DNA of 64,000 nucleotides from the NCBI GenBank assembly GCA_027257055.1, contig JAPVLO010000153.1, positions 2,542,001-2,606,000 on the forward strand, written 5' to 3'. This stretch comes from Cephalopachus bancanus. Lineage: Eukaryota > Chordata > Mammalia > Primates > Tarsiidae. A program made the position numbers and the translations under genes. Below the pieces are notes generated by a model, which made no database searches, was not told the origin of the DNA, and was given only the letters and a program-made list of their open reading frames with translations. Positions 20,411-32,685 of the stretch are shown one piece after another (within the stretch, counting starts at the first letter, position 1; the number at the start of each line of letters is the position of its first letter).

Positions 20411-21343
20411 ACGAGATCTGACAATTAAGTTTGTGAGCTCATCCTAGAAAAAATGCTGAATGCCACTACAGTCACCTTCAACATACTTCCCTTGGGAAGC
20501 TATGCACTGATGCCAATGCCTATTTCACCTGTCAAAGGAATTTTGGAATTCATTTTCTGTAATGGCCATCAGAGCAGTCATTGTATTACCTTTGATGTCC
20601 TGAATGTCATTAAAGTGTTTTTATTTCAATATATACTTTATCTTTGGGTAAAGAACAAAGTCATTGGGGGCCAGATCAGATGAGTAGGGAGGGTATTCCA
20701 ATACAGTTATTTGTTTACTGGCTAAAATCTTCCTCACAGACAATGCCGTGTAAGGGTGCATTGAGCTGGTGCATTGTTGTGATGCAAGAACTCCTTCGGG
20801 ACTGTTTTTGCACACACCTATCATGCCAAGATTTTCAGTTAAGATTTCCCTAATTGTTTCTCTATCAATGTTTGTTTGGTCTGTTATGATTCTCACAGTC
20901 AGCTGATGATCTTGATGCATAATTCGACAAATTTTTGCACTGTGTTCGTCAGTTCTGCTCGTTACTGGCCATCCTGATCTCTCTTCATCAGTAATGCTTT
21001 CCTCTCTCCTCAGAGATATGTTTAATCCATTTGTACACAGCCATTTTCTTCATGATATTATCCCCATCAACTTGGACTAACATGTCTCTGATTTCACTTC
21101 CACTTTTGCCAAGTTTAACAAGAAATTTAATGTTTGTTGCTCTAATTCAAGCTCTGACATTCTTGCAATGGCACACGAAAACATGCTACAACAATAATAA
21201 ATTTCACTCAGCAAGACACCAGCACATGTCAACACAGATACAGGTGTGAGACACTGATATGCTAAGGTTATGGAACCCTTCCAACTTGTTTTTACAGTGC
21301 TGCTAACATAAGTGCATGGTGGCAAGTTCAAGAACTTAACTGT
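20411..21343 (-). mobile_element. mariner (Tc1/mariner) element with internal deletion
   Basis: Imperfect terminal inverted repeats: GAGATCTGACAATTAAGTTT at the left end and, reading inward from the right, GAAGTCTGACAGTTAAGTTC. The element is about 930 bp against roughly 1.3 kb for a complete mariner. The minus strand carries the start and end of a transposase but not its middle. The flanks are AT-rich and the TA duplication is not certain at the left end. Confidence 0.85.
20621..21210 (-). pseudogene. mariner transposase relic
   Basis: Mariner transposases cut and paste their own element with a D,D34D catalytic core. Visible in order on the minus strand are an N-terminal piece starting MSELELEQQTLNFLLNLAK (about 21165), SITDEERSGWPVTSRTDEHSAKI, then RIMHQDHQLTVRIITDQTNI and IREILTENLGM of the helix-turn-helix domains. 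The text then jumps to HPYTALSVRKILASKQI and the hallmark YSSDLAPNDFVLYPKIK (YSPDLAP-type motif). The segment that would carry the first two catalytic aspartates is missing. Frame breaks separate the N-terminal pieces. It cannot encode an active enzyme. Confidence 0.88.
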
Positions 21344-21514
21344 CAGACTTCATATATATATGCATCATCATATTCCTACATATATTATCTTTTATATAAA
21401 CTGAGGTGTACTAGACATACAGTTTTGCTACTTATATGTTGTTTTCTGCCTTAAAAGAAGGAATTATTGTTAAAATGAAAAGGGTTTGAGAGTTGATAAT
21501 GATAATAATGTCAA

Positions 21515-21665
21515 TAACTAATATTTATTGAGTATTGTTACTATTTGTCAGGTACAATGCTATATGCTTTACATGTGTTTGCTCATTAATCTCTGTAATT
21601 ACCCAACAAGAATTCACAGACAGCCCATAGAGTAAGGACCCTTTTGTCTGTGGTTTTCAAGTGGA
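21515..21665 (+). repeat. MIR SINE
   Basis: AATATTTATTGAGTATTGTTAC, CAGGTACAATGCTATATG and CATTAATCTCTGTAATTACC follow MIR order. Confidence 0.6.
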
Positions 21666-21807
21666 GGTAAGTGAGCACCTGCCCCACATGTTGTAGAGAA
21701 GATTCTTGCTTTTGAGGTAAGCTGGGGAAGATGACTATCAGAACCGTTTCAAGTATAAGCATCTAGTAGTCTCAGGACTGAGTATAGAATTGATCATTTA
21801 GTGTGTC

Positions 21808-21889
21808 CAGTAATGTTTGGGATTTGATCTTCTCTCTTTCTTCCAGGTAGTATAATAGTTGGTGTAGGTTAGAAATCATGAAGGGAGTT
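21808..21889 (+). repeat. local direct repeat, copy 1
   Basis: CAGTAATGTTTGGGATTTGA TCTTC... through GAAATCATGAAGGGAGTT resembles 22420-22492, allowing a gap of about 10 bases. Confidence 0.65.
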
Positions 21890-22419
21890 GCTGCATGATG
21901 TTGAACTGAGTCAAGTTCAGAGTAACCTTGCTATGTCTTCTAGACAGAGTGTGTGGCCATGAGTGAATCAAGTTATAGAGTAAACTGGTAGGTCTTTAGA
22001 GGAGAAACTTGGTCTTATTTTTTCTAAGAACTCTGAGCCTTCTTTAAGTTGCACATTTGTACCCGATTTTTTAACCGTTTCTTTAGCATCATAGCTGAGC
22101 TATATTATGGCTTAAAGTGACAAGATTAGATTATCCAGATGTCTTATATCACAGCTAGTATGTCAGCACTAAATTGATGCTTGCTGAAAACCAATTTTAT
22201 TGGAGAAGTAGGTTATCAACTTTATTAATACATCAGTAAATTTTTTTCCCTTTTGGTCAGGAACAATTCTCAGTGCCTGAAAAATAACTACTAATCTTTG
22301 GAGGGATAGTCACATACAGAAACAACCCAAATAAATGCAATATCAATACTATGGTGGAGATACCCAAATATATCAGCATAGAGGAAGAATGACTTTTATG
22401 GGTGGAGGTGTCATAGTGG

Positions 22420-22492
22420 CAGTAATGTTTGAGATTTGATCTTCCTTCTTCCTTCTGAATATTTGGTGCAGGTAAGAAATTATGAAGGTAGT
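22420..22492 (+). repeat. local direct repeat, copy 2
   Basis: CAGTAATGTTTGAGATTTGA TCTTC... through GAAATTATGAAGGTAGTT. The copies start 612 bases apart. Confidence 0.65.
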
Positions 22493-23019
22493 TAGGAAGT
22501 ATGAATAGAATTTCTCTAGGCAAGGAAGAGATGGAAGGTGTTCTATTTAGGGAGGCAATGTACTCACTCTGTGGCTTGGAACTGTAAAAAAAGAATTACA
22601 TACTACCGATCTGTGGAATGTTCACAGTTTTAGCAGTGGGTGGTGGTGGGGTGTGTCTGAGCTAGTAGTGTGTAAATATGTGAGAAAGTAGAACAGTGAG
22701 AGATGAAGTTATATAACAAGCAGCTGGTAATTGAGAAAGAGGTGGTACTACATAGAAGCTAGATCGATAATTTTTTACATTTTTGAGAAAACTTTAACCT
22801 GTAATTTCAAATGATGGACAATAGTTATTAATTTAATGGGTCCTCCAGGAGTAAATAAAAATGCCTGACCTGTAACACTTGAATAGAAAGTTGACTTTTT
22901 TTTTCCTGAACAAAAGTAAAGAGGCCAACTAGAAGCCCCTGACATCCAGAACAGCAAGCAGTTTCTGTGGCTATAAACAGTTAGAGTCAGTCTTCATAGA
23001 CAGGCATTGAAGAGGGGAT

Positions 23020-23050
23020 TTTTGTGTGTGTGTATGTGTATGTGTGTGTC
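23020..23050. repeat. short (GT)n microsatellite
   Basis: TTTTTGTGTGTGTGTATGTGTATGTGTGTGT-type run. Confidence 0.75.
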
Positions 23051-23855
23051 AGCCACATCCGCATCCATAAGATAGTGATCACCATCTGTGGTGTCATCTT
23101 TAAATACAAACGGAGTTTCCTGCTGGGGCCTCAGAGACACTTTTTGGTGAGCCCCATTTGCAGTGTTCTGTGACAACTCACCACAGAGAACAGTGTCTGT
23201 GGTGGCCCCAGCATTTCATTTTTACCCAAGACTGTGAACACTCTCAGGGCAAGTTTCACACCTTAGGATTCTTGTATAGCATAAACATGTTAGCCTTAAA
23301 TGCTGACTGAATGAATTTCAGTCATGGGTCATCCTGGAGAACCTATGAATAGTCTGACCTTGAGTCTCATTTGGGTTTTTCCACAAGGATGACCTCCCTG
23401 TCCAGGCTGACATTGACAGGCCCTAATGTCTGTGTGAGCTGTTTGAGAAAACATTCAGCTGAAGACTAATACTCTGAGGTCTCTTGTTTCAAGCAGCGGA
23501 ACAGCTGTCTTTTGATTAAAAATCCAGTGGTTAATTAAAATGTCAAAGAACGACTTGGGGAGGGCTCACCAACTTCCAGGGCACTCCTGCACTCCCTGTT
23601 CTCCGAAACTGAGGAGAGCCCCTCGCCTCACACTTTTCCACAGAATTCTCGACCTCTGAGTTCCATCTAACTTTACCCATCTACTTATCCATCCCTTTAG
23701 AGTCTTGCTCTCTAAAGTTTCTGGAATCTGGAAATTCAGCTTGAATTTTTATAGGAACTTGGTGGAAACAGGGAAGTGACTGAAAGGAGAGAGAACACCC
23801 TGTGACTTTCTCAATCAGGTTCAGAATTCCATTATCAGTGGTGGCTTAGAGTAGC

Positions 23856-24463
23856 TCGCTGGCTGTTTCTTTTTTGAGTGGGAGTCTCACTCTGTCGCCC
23901 AGGCTGGAGTGCAGTGGCCGCTCCCGGCCACCGCAGCCTCAACCTGCTGGACTCCGGCGATCCTTCCGCCTCAGCCTTCCGAGTAGCTGGAACTACAGGT
24001 GTGCACTACCACACCAGGCTAATTTTTTTTTATTATTTATTGTAGAGATGAGGTCTCACCAAGTTGTCCAGGTGGGTCTCCAACCCGCGGGCTCAGGCAA
24101 TCCACTCACCTCAGCCTCCCAAGGTGCGGGATTACAGGCTGAGTCACTGAGCCCGGCTAAAACTTTTTTTCTTTTGAGTGGGAGTCTCACTCTGTCACCC
24201 AGACTGGAGTGCAGTGGCACACTCCTGGCCACCACAGCCTCGACCTGCTGAGCTCCAGCGATCCTTCCACCTCAGCCTCCCAAGTAGCTGGAACTACAGG
24301 CGTGCACTACCAAGCCTGGCTAATTTTTTTTTGTAGAGATGAGGTCTTGCCAAATTGCCCAGGCGAGTCTCGAACCCGCGGGCTCAGGCAATCCACTCAC
24401 CTCAGCCTCCCAAAGCACTGGGATTACAGGCTGAGCCACCGGAGCCCGTCGCTGGCTGTTTCT
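23856..24463 (-). mobile_element. two head-to-tail Alus inside one TSD pair
   Basis: Minus-strand Alus 23871-24157 and 24165-24448, both of the lineage type, abut with only TAAAAC and a T-run between them. A single 15-bp duplication, TCGCTGGCTGTTTCT, sits outside the pair at 23856-23870 and 24449-24463. The younger Alu probably inserted into the A-tail of the older. Confidence 0.92.
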
Positions 24464-25505
24464 AAACACCTTCCATTTTATATACGCTTTAAGAGAGAAG
24501 CAGCAAGAAGATGAGCAATTCCCCGAAACCAGTTAGAAACTGAGGATGGTAAAATGATTCCTTCTCCTCCCACTACTGGCTGAGAGTTTATTTTTAAAAA
24601 ATGTATAGCAAGATACTAATTGTGAACGAAATAAAAGACATCAAAAGAATCTTCCTAATTAACTTAAATACTGATCGTTACCGTCAGAAAATGAGTCAGC
24701 CTAAAAACACATATAATTGCACTCTTCCTGTGTTGTGGGAAGTCTAGAGGTTGAAGAACTACATTGTGAGAGAGGGACAGGCCAGGCCATGCATGGCGAG
24801 ATCCCTCATAACGAGCAGATGGGTTTTGCCACTATTGGTTGTGGCACTGGACGTTTGCTTGAGTGAATGCACAGTATTTGATACCCAGGAGGCAGGAGGC
24901 TGGCAGTCTTTACCACACACCAATACATGGATGACAAGTGCCATTTTAGCATTCTGGTTTGACAAATGAGAAACACAGAAACTGGAAGTTATGATACTAG
25001 ACTTAAGTGAATTGTTAAAATTTAGTGCTGACTCTTGGCAAAATTGTGAAAGAGGCTTTGGTTTCTCTTGCTGTACCCTTTGCCATCCCTCCTTGGTACT
25101 TCTTTCTAATTGCACCATTTGCCTATCAAAATTTTCCTTCTGGAAGAGAGTTGATGTCGGATACTTATAACTGTGTGAATGTAAATAACTATGTTCCTCC
25201 TAGGGAGTACTGAAGGTTTTGTTTCTTAAAGACATTACAGGCATCAGTAATTAGCATGAATCTGGTAGAGGAGGAAGCAACGTAGGAACATAATTTTTCC
25301 TGTTGCCCCTAAAATCTCACCCTGGACCTGTTCTGTGGAAGATGAAGTAGCAAACAACAACTGTTTCTTCTGACAATGCTGTTATAAAAGGTGGATCTAC
25401 AACATTAACCAAAAGAGATCTATGCAATTTTCCAGTAGTGATGAGGACAAATAGTATTTCAGGGTATCTGTAAAAACTATTCAGTGATATTAAAATATTT
25501 GATTT
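24464..25505. other. unassigned stretch
   Basis: No repeat of certain identity. A 119-codon minus-strand open stretch (24759-25118) has no recognisable domain. Confidence 0.4.
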
Positions 25506-25511
25506 TTTGTT

Positions 25512-25808
25512 CTTTTTTTTTTTTTTTGAATCAGGGTCTCACTCTGTCACCCAGGCTGGTGGCACAGTCATGGCTCACTGCAGCTTCGACCTCTTGGGTT
25601 TAGGCAATCCTTCTGCCTCACCTTCCTTAGTGGCTGGGATTACAACTGTGTGCTATCATGTCCATCTTGGTTTTTTTCCTGCTTTTCTTGGTAGAGATAA
25701 TGTCTATCTATGTTGTCTACACTAGTCTCAAACTCCTGGGCTCAAGCAGTCCTCTCACCTCAGCCTTCCAATATGCTGGGATTATAGGCATGAGCCACAG
25801 AGTCAGGC
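25512..25808 (-). mobile_element. old (AluJ-like) Alu
   Basis: Diverged minus-strand dimer. The end reads GGGATTATAGGCATGAGCCAC. TGTTCTTT flanks both ends. Confidence 0.88.
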
Positions 25809-25815
25809 TGTTCTT

Positions 25816-26738
25816 TCACAAATATTTGAGATTTCTAATGGAGATAAAGTTACAGGTACCCAAAAAACGACTATGGCTACTAGTCTATATAATAGAAGAA
25901 GATGCTATATTTAATTAGAAGTTAGTGAAAGGTTTGCAGCAAATCTCCTGGATTAACTACTTCTGCAGTTTAAGTAGTTCTTCCTTGGAATGATATTTCT
26001 TCAGTGAGAAATTTTCTCAAATTTTAGCTTCTTAAGTTATCAGGAGGTTCTTGGATTTCTGGAGTTTTTATTATTAGTTCTTTTAAATATGTCAACACTA
26101 TTGTCAGATATAGGGCCCACTAACACTTATTGGAATATGACTATTTAAAATCTTAACTCTTTAATTTTATATAACATACAGATCAGAGTATAATACACAC
26201 ATACTCAACTTAATTAAATTTGTTGATATTTGTGTTTTCAAATTTGAAAAGCTACATTCAAGGTAATTTAAAAGTAGGACCCAGTGTGTTTCTATAAGAA
26301 ATTCATAAGCAGGGGAGAGGTCAGATAATGACAAACTCCTTAAAGAAGCACCTTTTACTTAGTAGGCACTCTTTCACCAGGGAGAAATTCATCCAAGTTG
26401 CCTTACAGATTTTGAGATCTATACCTGCTCAATCTCATGGTGAATTTTTCAAGGTCTTTGCTTTTTTTCACTTCAGGTGTATTTTGATTTAAAAGATTTA
26501 TTGTGCATTTTATAATCTCTTATGTTTTCCCCTCTGCATTCTTCATAGAGGTGTGATGAATATCTAGTAAGAGAATAATTTTGAAGTACTTAATAAAAAA
26601 TATCATTGTTATTTTCATTGTATTATGGATAGGTGTTCTCTTTTAAAAAATGACTTATTTTGTTATATCATTATCCAGGTAATTTATTCAAATTGGCCAT
26701 GCCTGAAATAAGTCTATAAAATACTCTACTTTAAAAGA
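25816..26738. other. unassigned AT-rich stretch
   Basis: No gene or repeat recognised. Confidence 0.4.
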
Positions 26739-26739
26739 A

Positions 26740-27760
26740 AATGATTTTATTTTTTAGGGTAATTTTAGATTTACAGAAAAAGTGAAACAACAGTACGGAG
26801 TGAGTATACAGACATACCTCATGCTCAGTTTCCCTTGTAATAAACATCTTACATTAATATGGTACATTTGTTACAATTAATGAACTAATGTTGATACATT
26901 ATTAATAACTAAAGTACATAGTTTATTCAACTTTCCTTAGTTTTTACCTGATGTCCCTCTTTTGTCTCAAGGTCTTATCCGGGATGCATTACATTTAGTT
27001 GTCATGTCTTCTTAGGCTGCTCTTGGTTGTCACAGACTCAAACTATTTTTGTTTTTGACATCTTGGCAGTTTTAAGGAGTACTAGTCAGGTCTTTTGCAG
27101 AAAGACCTCTATTAGATTTGTCTAATGTTTTCTCATGATTAGATTGAGGTTTGGGAGAGGAAACTGACAAAGATAAAATGTCATTTTTATCATAGATCTA
27201 AGGTACATACTATCAACATGATTTGTCACTGTTGATGTTTACCTAGATCACCTGGTCTAGGTAATGTTTTTTGGCTGCTTCCCTCTCACATGATTCTCCC
27301 CCTGCCTCTTTCCCCCTGTACTCTTGGTAAGGAAGTCCTTAAGTGTAGTCCATGCTTAAGGAGTGAGGAGTTATGCCCCTCTCCTTGAGGGTGGAGTATC
27401 TACATGTTATTAGAAATTCTTCAGGGTGAATTTGTCTCTTCTCCACCATATACTTATTTATTCAATCTTTATATCAGAATGGGTTCATGAATATTTATTT
27501 TATTCTCTGCAGTATAATTGAATACTAGTTTATTTCTTTTGTAGCTCAAATTTTTCCAGCATTCATCACTGATAATTCTTTTCATTAACTCCTGTGTCCC
27601 TTTCACATGTACTCATCAGTGGGGAACTATTTGTTATTTATTAACACTTTTTCACTTCTGGTACTGTAAGGAGTACTAGTCCTGCCCACTCCTTAAGAGT
27701 CTCTTGAGATACTTAAGATTCAATCCTAGGCACTCTTCTCTTTGATCTCTATCATTTTTT
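26740..27760 (-). repeat. ancient L1 (L1M-type) fragment
   Basis: The ordered phrases TTTAGGGTAATTTTAGATTTAC, ACATCTTACATTAATATGGT, AGTTGTCATGTCTTCTTAGG, AGGAGTACTAGTCAGG, CAACATGATTTGTCACTGTT, GAGTGAGGAGTTATGC and GCTCAAATTTTTCCAGC match a common old L1-derived mammalian repeat. Orientation is inferred from strand T-richness. Confidence 0.65.
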
Positions 27761-28479
27761 TAGTGATGCCCTCCATTTACGATCTTTAAATAAGCTCCAT
27801 ATGCTTGTTGTGAGACTCCAGTTGGCGCCCTCTCTTGTTCTTGTTCCCTCCATTTCCTGAAGTTTTAGGTACTGAATTTTTCTGAAAAGCAAAGAGACCT
27901 TCTTGTAAAGTGAAGGTACACGTTGTAAGCTCTGTTTATCTTTTTTTGTAGTGGCCTTTTATGTGAATTCTTATGGCTCAATTAACTTAGATATTTCCTA
28001 CAGGAAATATCTATGCAATCCTAAGTTTTTATCAGGAAGTTATATTCACTTATCATTGTTTTTCAGCCTTCCTTTTGGACTATGAATTAACCGTAAACAT
28101 GCCGTAAACATGCTGAAAGGAATCATCTGCTGATATGTTTCTGGCCAAAAACATTTGTCTTGGCTGCTACAGAAACTCTGTCAATAAAGTCTTTAGAAAT
28201 ATTGGTTACTTTGTGTCCTGGACAGGTGGACTTTTCACTGCTCCTTAGCTCACTCCATTTAGATAGCCTTCTGCTTGCACAGTATTTTTAATCTTGGTAA
28301 CACATCATGGTTACTTGGAGACCTTTCAGAAAGTACTGACATTTTGACTCCCTTGAGATTCATGTTCAGTTGACCCTCAGTAGTGCCCAGGCAGAGGTAC
28401 TTTGTTCAGAGAAGCAGTGTGAAGCTAGGTTTGAGAATCATTTTTAGTAGAATAAGCAGTCTTTTCATCAGCTGAACTT
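27761..28479. other. unassigned stretch
   Basis: No gene or repeat recognised. Confidence 0.4.
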
Positions 28480-28665
28480 GGTTTTCAATTCTGCCTCAGG
28501 ACTCCCAGTTGAGTAGTCATGGGCATGTTGCTTAAACTTTCTGAGTTCACTTTCTCATGTGTAAAACAGGAAAAATAGTATCAACACCACAAACGCTTGA
28601 TTTGAAGAGTAAAAACTTACCCTAATGTGTTTGGCACTTTATAGGCTCTAATAAGGGTTTAACTC
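28480..28665 (-). repeat. MIR SINE
   Basis: Reverse-oriented MIR: GGCATGTTGCTTAAACTTTC, TGAGTTCACTTTCTCATG and TGTAAAACAGGAAAAATAG in order. Confidence 0.75.
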
Positions 28666-31600
28666 CAAGCCCAGCCCTTTCTTATAATTATCTCTCATTT
28701 TTCTTCCACGTGCCATTTTTTAACCATTAGTGTCATATTCTTTTGCTCGGCTAAAATGTAAATATATTCCTCCACTAGCATTTTATATCCTGTTGTTGTG
28801 AAAATAGTTGTGAAAAAGCAGAGGTTCAAAAGTAAAAAAAAAAAAAAAGGATCTAGTGTCAGCTGAGATTCCCTCTCGCAACTCTTAATATATTTAAATT
28901 AGACACCTGGTAACTAACCCCAGCTTTGATCTACTTCCAGTTCCCACCTTCTATTCTTGAAACTGTATTTGACATTGACACCCTTTTTTTTTTTAAATTA
29001 ACCTCTTGAAAACTCAAGGATTCAATCTCACTAAGCCCACCTTATAGTTGGGTACACAATGGTGGTGATGATGATCATGAGGATGATAACAGTGATATTT
29101 CCAGGACATTGGCTGTAACCACATTATGCAAAAAGACCCATTTACATGGTCTAAGTGGGAGAACATGAGGTAGGTTAGCATCTCTGTAGTCTAAGTTTTA
29201 CGAACATTTTAAAATTCTTCTTTTTGATTAAATCAAGAGCTAATGCTTAAAGCCAGTCTAAACTCTACTTTCTCAGCTATTTGTGGCAGCTCATGAGATA
29301 AATACTTTTCCAGTGAGATCTTTCTGAGTTCATGAAAAAGTCACTGTTAAGCCATGGACATCAAACAGATTATTTTGTTACATTAGATTTCGTTTTCAGC
29401 CCATTTTCTCTAAAACTAAGAACTTTTTACTTTGAAATTTTAATTGAAAACATTTCTAGGCTATAATCAATGTGGATATAATGTCATCTCATTACAGAAA
29501 AAACTGAAATACTAGATGTAAAGTTCAAATTAATGGGGGAAAGGAATATATAATCAATATTTTACTCACATACTGGTGATTTATTAGATAATGTACTGTT
29601 CAGAAGCATTTCAATCCATAAAAGGCCATCTTGGATGCATTTGTGAAGTGTTCAATTCTAAGAAATATAATAATTCAACAGTAATGCCCCCAAACCAAAT
29701 AGCATAAAAATACAATACCTCATCTTCAATCCAAAGAATGCAGCATGCTGCACTTTACTCAGCAAAACACAATTTTCTTCCATAAAAAGTTTCAGATTAA
29801 ACAATTCAGTGTCTTGATAAACTTTCCAACAACTAAGTAATAACATGAACATGAAGGGAAAAGTTTTTCTTTAAGAAGGAAGCCAAAGACCCAAAGATTA
29901 CTTGGCTGGCCATTTAGAAATGATTTAAAATACCGATGATGAGAAGTAGCATGGACATCCATAATGTCCCCAAGCTTTGGTTTCCATGAAATTAAAAACA
30001 GAAAAAGCAAGAAAAAAGAGCTTGGAGTGGATAGCTGCATTCATGATATTTATAAAAACAGAGGCATCCATATATGACAAAGTGCCACATGTCTTGTGCT
30101 CAATATGGAGGTGTTGTTAAACTGGGAAGTCATTTATTACTTAAGGGAAGGATGCAGTTGAGTGAGAGAAATACCAACTGATCCTGAACATAAAGAAAAT
30201 GTTACTAATTTATATAAATGTGTAAATAGTGCCCAAGTCTTATTTTGAGCCAAAGTTTCAACATCTTTTTTTCCATCAATATTATTCTAGAAATTAGGGA
30301 GACGCAAAAATGGCTTGCATTTTAGGGCATTTTGTTAAGCTAAGTCAATCTTTTTAATGAAATAATTTAAGTCAGGTAACTAGAAGGAGGCTGATAAACT
30401 AAGAAGTGGCTGCCATGTAAATGTATGCTTTCTGGTGACTTTCATGTTTTTTGATGTCAGAGAACTTGTTCACACCCAGTGAGTCTCTAAGAAATGCTTT
30501 TTATCAAACTCTAAAACATCTTATACAAAGTTCTGGATTGTTTGGGTCCACTCAGAATTATCACCTTCAAATTCATTCCTATACTTGATTCTGCTTTGTA
30601 TTACAGGTATTAGTTTAAGAAAACTTAATATATAATAATAAAATATGGATTTACTCAAAAGGTTAATAATTTGGGGGAAGTTTTCTAACCTGGGTTCTGA
30701 AACAAATGATGAGATTAGACAGGGGAAGGTCAGAATCATAAGTCCTGGTAAGTCTACATGAAATGAATCTAAAGAAAGTTTCAAATATGGATGCCAGGCC
30801 AAACAGCAGGAAGGACAAATAGCACACATGCACCTTTGGTCCAAACCAACCTTAGATCTGGGGCAGGTGACTCACAGAGATTCAGAGGTCAGACAATTTA
30901 TCCAGATCTAGTTGGAAGGCAGCCAGCAGGATCAACACCTGTTCTCCAGAAGACAGAGATAAAGGACAGATGACTTGGGCTTTGGGGGAACTAGAATGTA
31001 AAGCAGAAACATGAAAAACTAGGCAATAACTAAGCCCAAATACTAGCAATATGAAAAAGTAGAACACAGTCACTTGGGACCTGTGGTACCGTGAGCTGTC
31101 AGTGAGAATGGCTCAACACTGACTCAGAGCTATGGGTAACCAGGACACCTTAAAGCATTAGGCCTCAGGCCAGGACGATTCCTGCGTCAGAACAGTTTAA
31201 TCACTTGATAGCAGGTGTTGGAGTGCCACACAGGTAGGAAGTCAGACTTATGATTACAGGGATGACCTGTCTAATGTAGAAATTCAAAGATAGGAGATTT
31301 GTTCTTGTCAAAAGCTATTCTGTTTAAATTTTAGGTAAACATTTGTTGAGTAAAATGTCTTAGTCTTTTTCCTTTTAATCGATTCACTTAAAAATTTATT
31401 AATTGCATATTATGACTCAGAAAACAAGCTATGCACTAGGGATATAGGAATCCAAATGATATGATACTTGTCTTTAGAAGCAAACAGATTGTTAAACTGA
31501 TACTTAAAATATCGCATGGTCTGTACAACAAAGGACATATACGCAGGGCACCATGGGACACTGCTTGGAAAGGGGAATCAAAGGGTGCTTCCTGGAGTAA

Positions 31601-31849
31601 GAGAACATTAATAAGATTTATCCAGGTTGATATGCAGGGGTGAGAGGCAGTGCAAAAGGGGGAAGAGGGCATTGTAGCTGAGAGGCGGTAATTTACTGAG
31701 AATTTTATCGCAGGGGCAAGAATGAGGGAAAGGGGAAGTGAAGCAGAGAAGGAGAGAGACAATGCCAGGAAGTGCCATCAGGTTTGAACTTCTGTGAGAA
31801 AGACAGGTTGCTTGATCCCACGGAACCTCTTAAGAAATAGCATGAAATG
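28666..31849. other. 3.2 kb unassigned region
   Basis: AT-rich up to about 30500, then more balanced. A 15-base A-run lies at about 28834. At 31390-31660 the text (GCACTAGGGATATAGG..., GGGTGCTTCCTGGAGTAAG) recalls a common old mammalian repeat of uncertain name. Short open frames (30521-30844, 31436-31762, minus) have no recognisable domains. No exon is supported. Confidence 0.4.
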
Positions 31850-32157
31850 TATTTTAGAGGAAATGTTTATCCATTACTCCCAACCCCCCATTGGTCATAG
31901 GTTTGGCTTATGAGGAATAACTTTTCTAAACTTCCAAGTGAAATGCATTCCCATGGTGTCCTTTACTTTGTCATGTCATGGTGACCCTTACTTTGAGAAG
32001 TTCCAGTGTGGAAGGCAAGCAGCACACTTTCCACATGTGGAATACTAGGAGTCATGGTGAGAAGAGTTAATCCTGATTTTTACTTTTTTCTCCTGAGACT
32101 CATGCATTACAGCTATTGAGGACAGAGCATCGTTGTTTAGCTGTTGGTGCAACATGT

Positions 32158-32685
32158 AAGGGGGAACCCAAAAAAACCCCAGAATCTTTTGGAGGGTAGG
32201 CCCCTTGTAGTACAGGTTTCTCTTACTACATAAGTTTCTAGGAACCCATTGGCAACAGTGCACCAGCTAGTATTGTTGTGAAAAGTTGTATTCATCTTCA
32301 GCAAATTGTTGCTGGAGATTCTTTCAATGCATTTGTGCATTTCATGATGGGTGATTTATGACCATACCTGCCCACATTGTGCTGAGTGTTCTGCAGTTTT
32401 TCACCAAAACCTAGCATGATCCCAATGCCCCACCCTCCTTATTTACCTGATCTTGCCTTGAAAGACGTCTTCCCCCCCGATGAAAAAAAGTCTTCAGATG
32501 GAAATGTCTTGCCTGTGTGGAAGAGGTGAAACAAAACACAGCAGAAGCACTAAAAGACATCAAAGTTGGCGAGTTCAAAAATTGTTTTGAGCAGTGGGAA
32601 AAACTTTGATTGAAGTTTAAACATGTAAGAAAAGGACACAATTTTTAAATAAATACATTCTGGTTTTTCGAGTCCCTCTCCCTTT
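32158..32685 (+). mobile_element. MARNA-like mariner derivative 1
   Basis: Begins AGGGGGAACCCAAAAAAACC and ends with a related inverted terminus (ACTCGAAAAACCAGAATG reading inward), next to TA at both sides. The plus strand preserves a frameshifted C-terminal mariner transposase: the HD..PAH block at about 32355, then phrases equivalent to the end of the protein (GCACTAAAAGACATCAAAG). About 530 bp, too short to be autonomous. Confidence 0.7.

Larger units (their letters stand above)
21666..23855. other. unassigned region with local direct repeat
   Basis: No gene or common repeat recognised apart from the direct repeat pair described separately and a short GT run (23020-23050). 23050-23750 is less AT-rich and looks like ancestral unique sequence, but shows no convincing exon. 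Confidence 0.4.

Noticed and set aside
24759..25118. 119-codon minus-strand open frame
   Set aside because: No recognisable domain, no splice or promoter context, and competing frames on the other strand.
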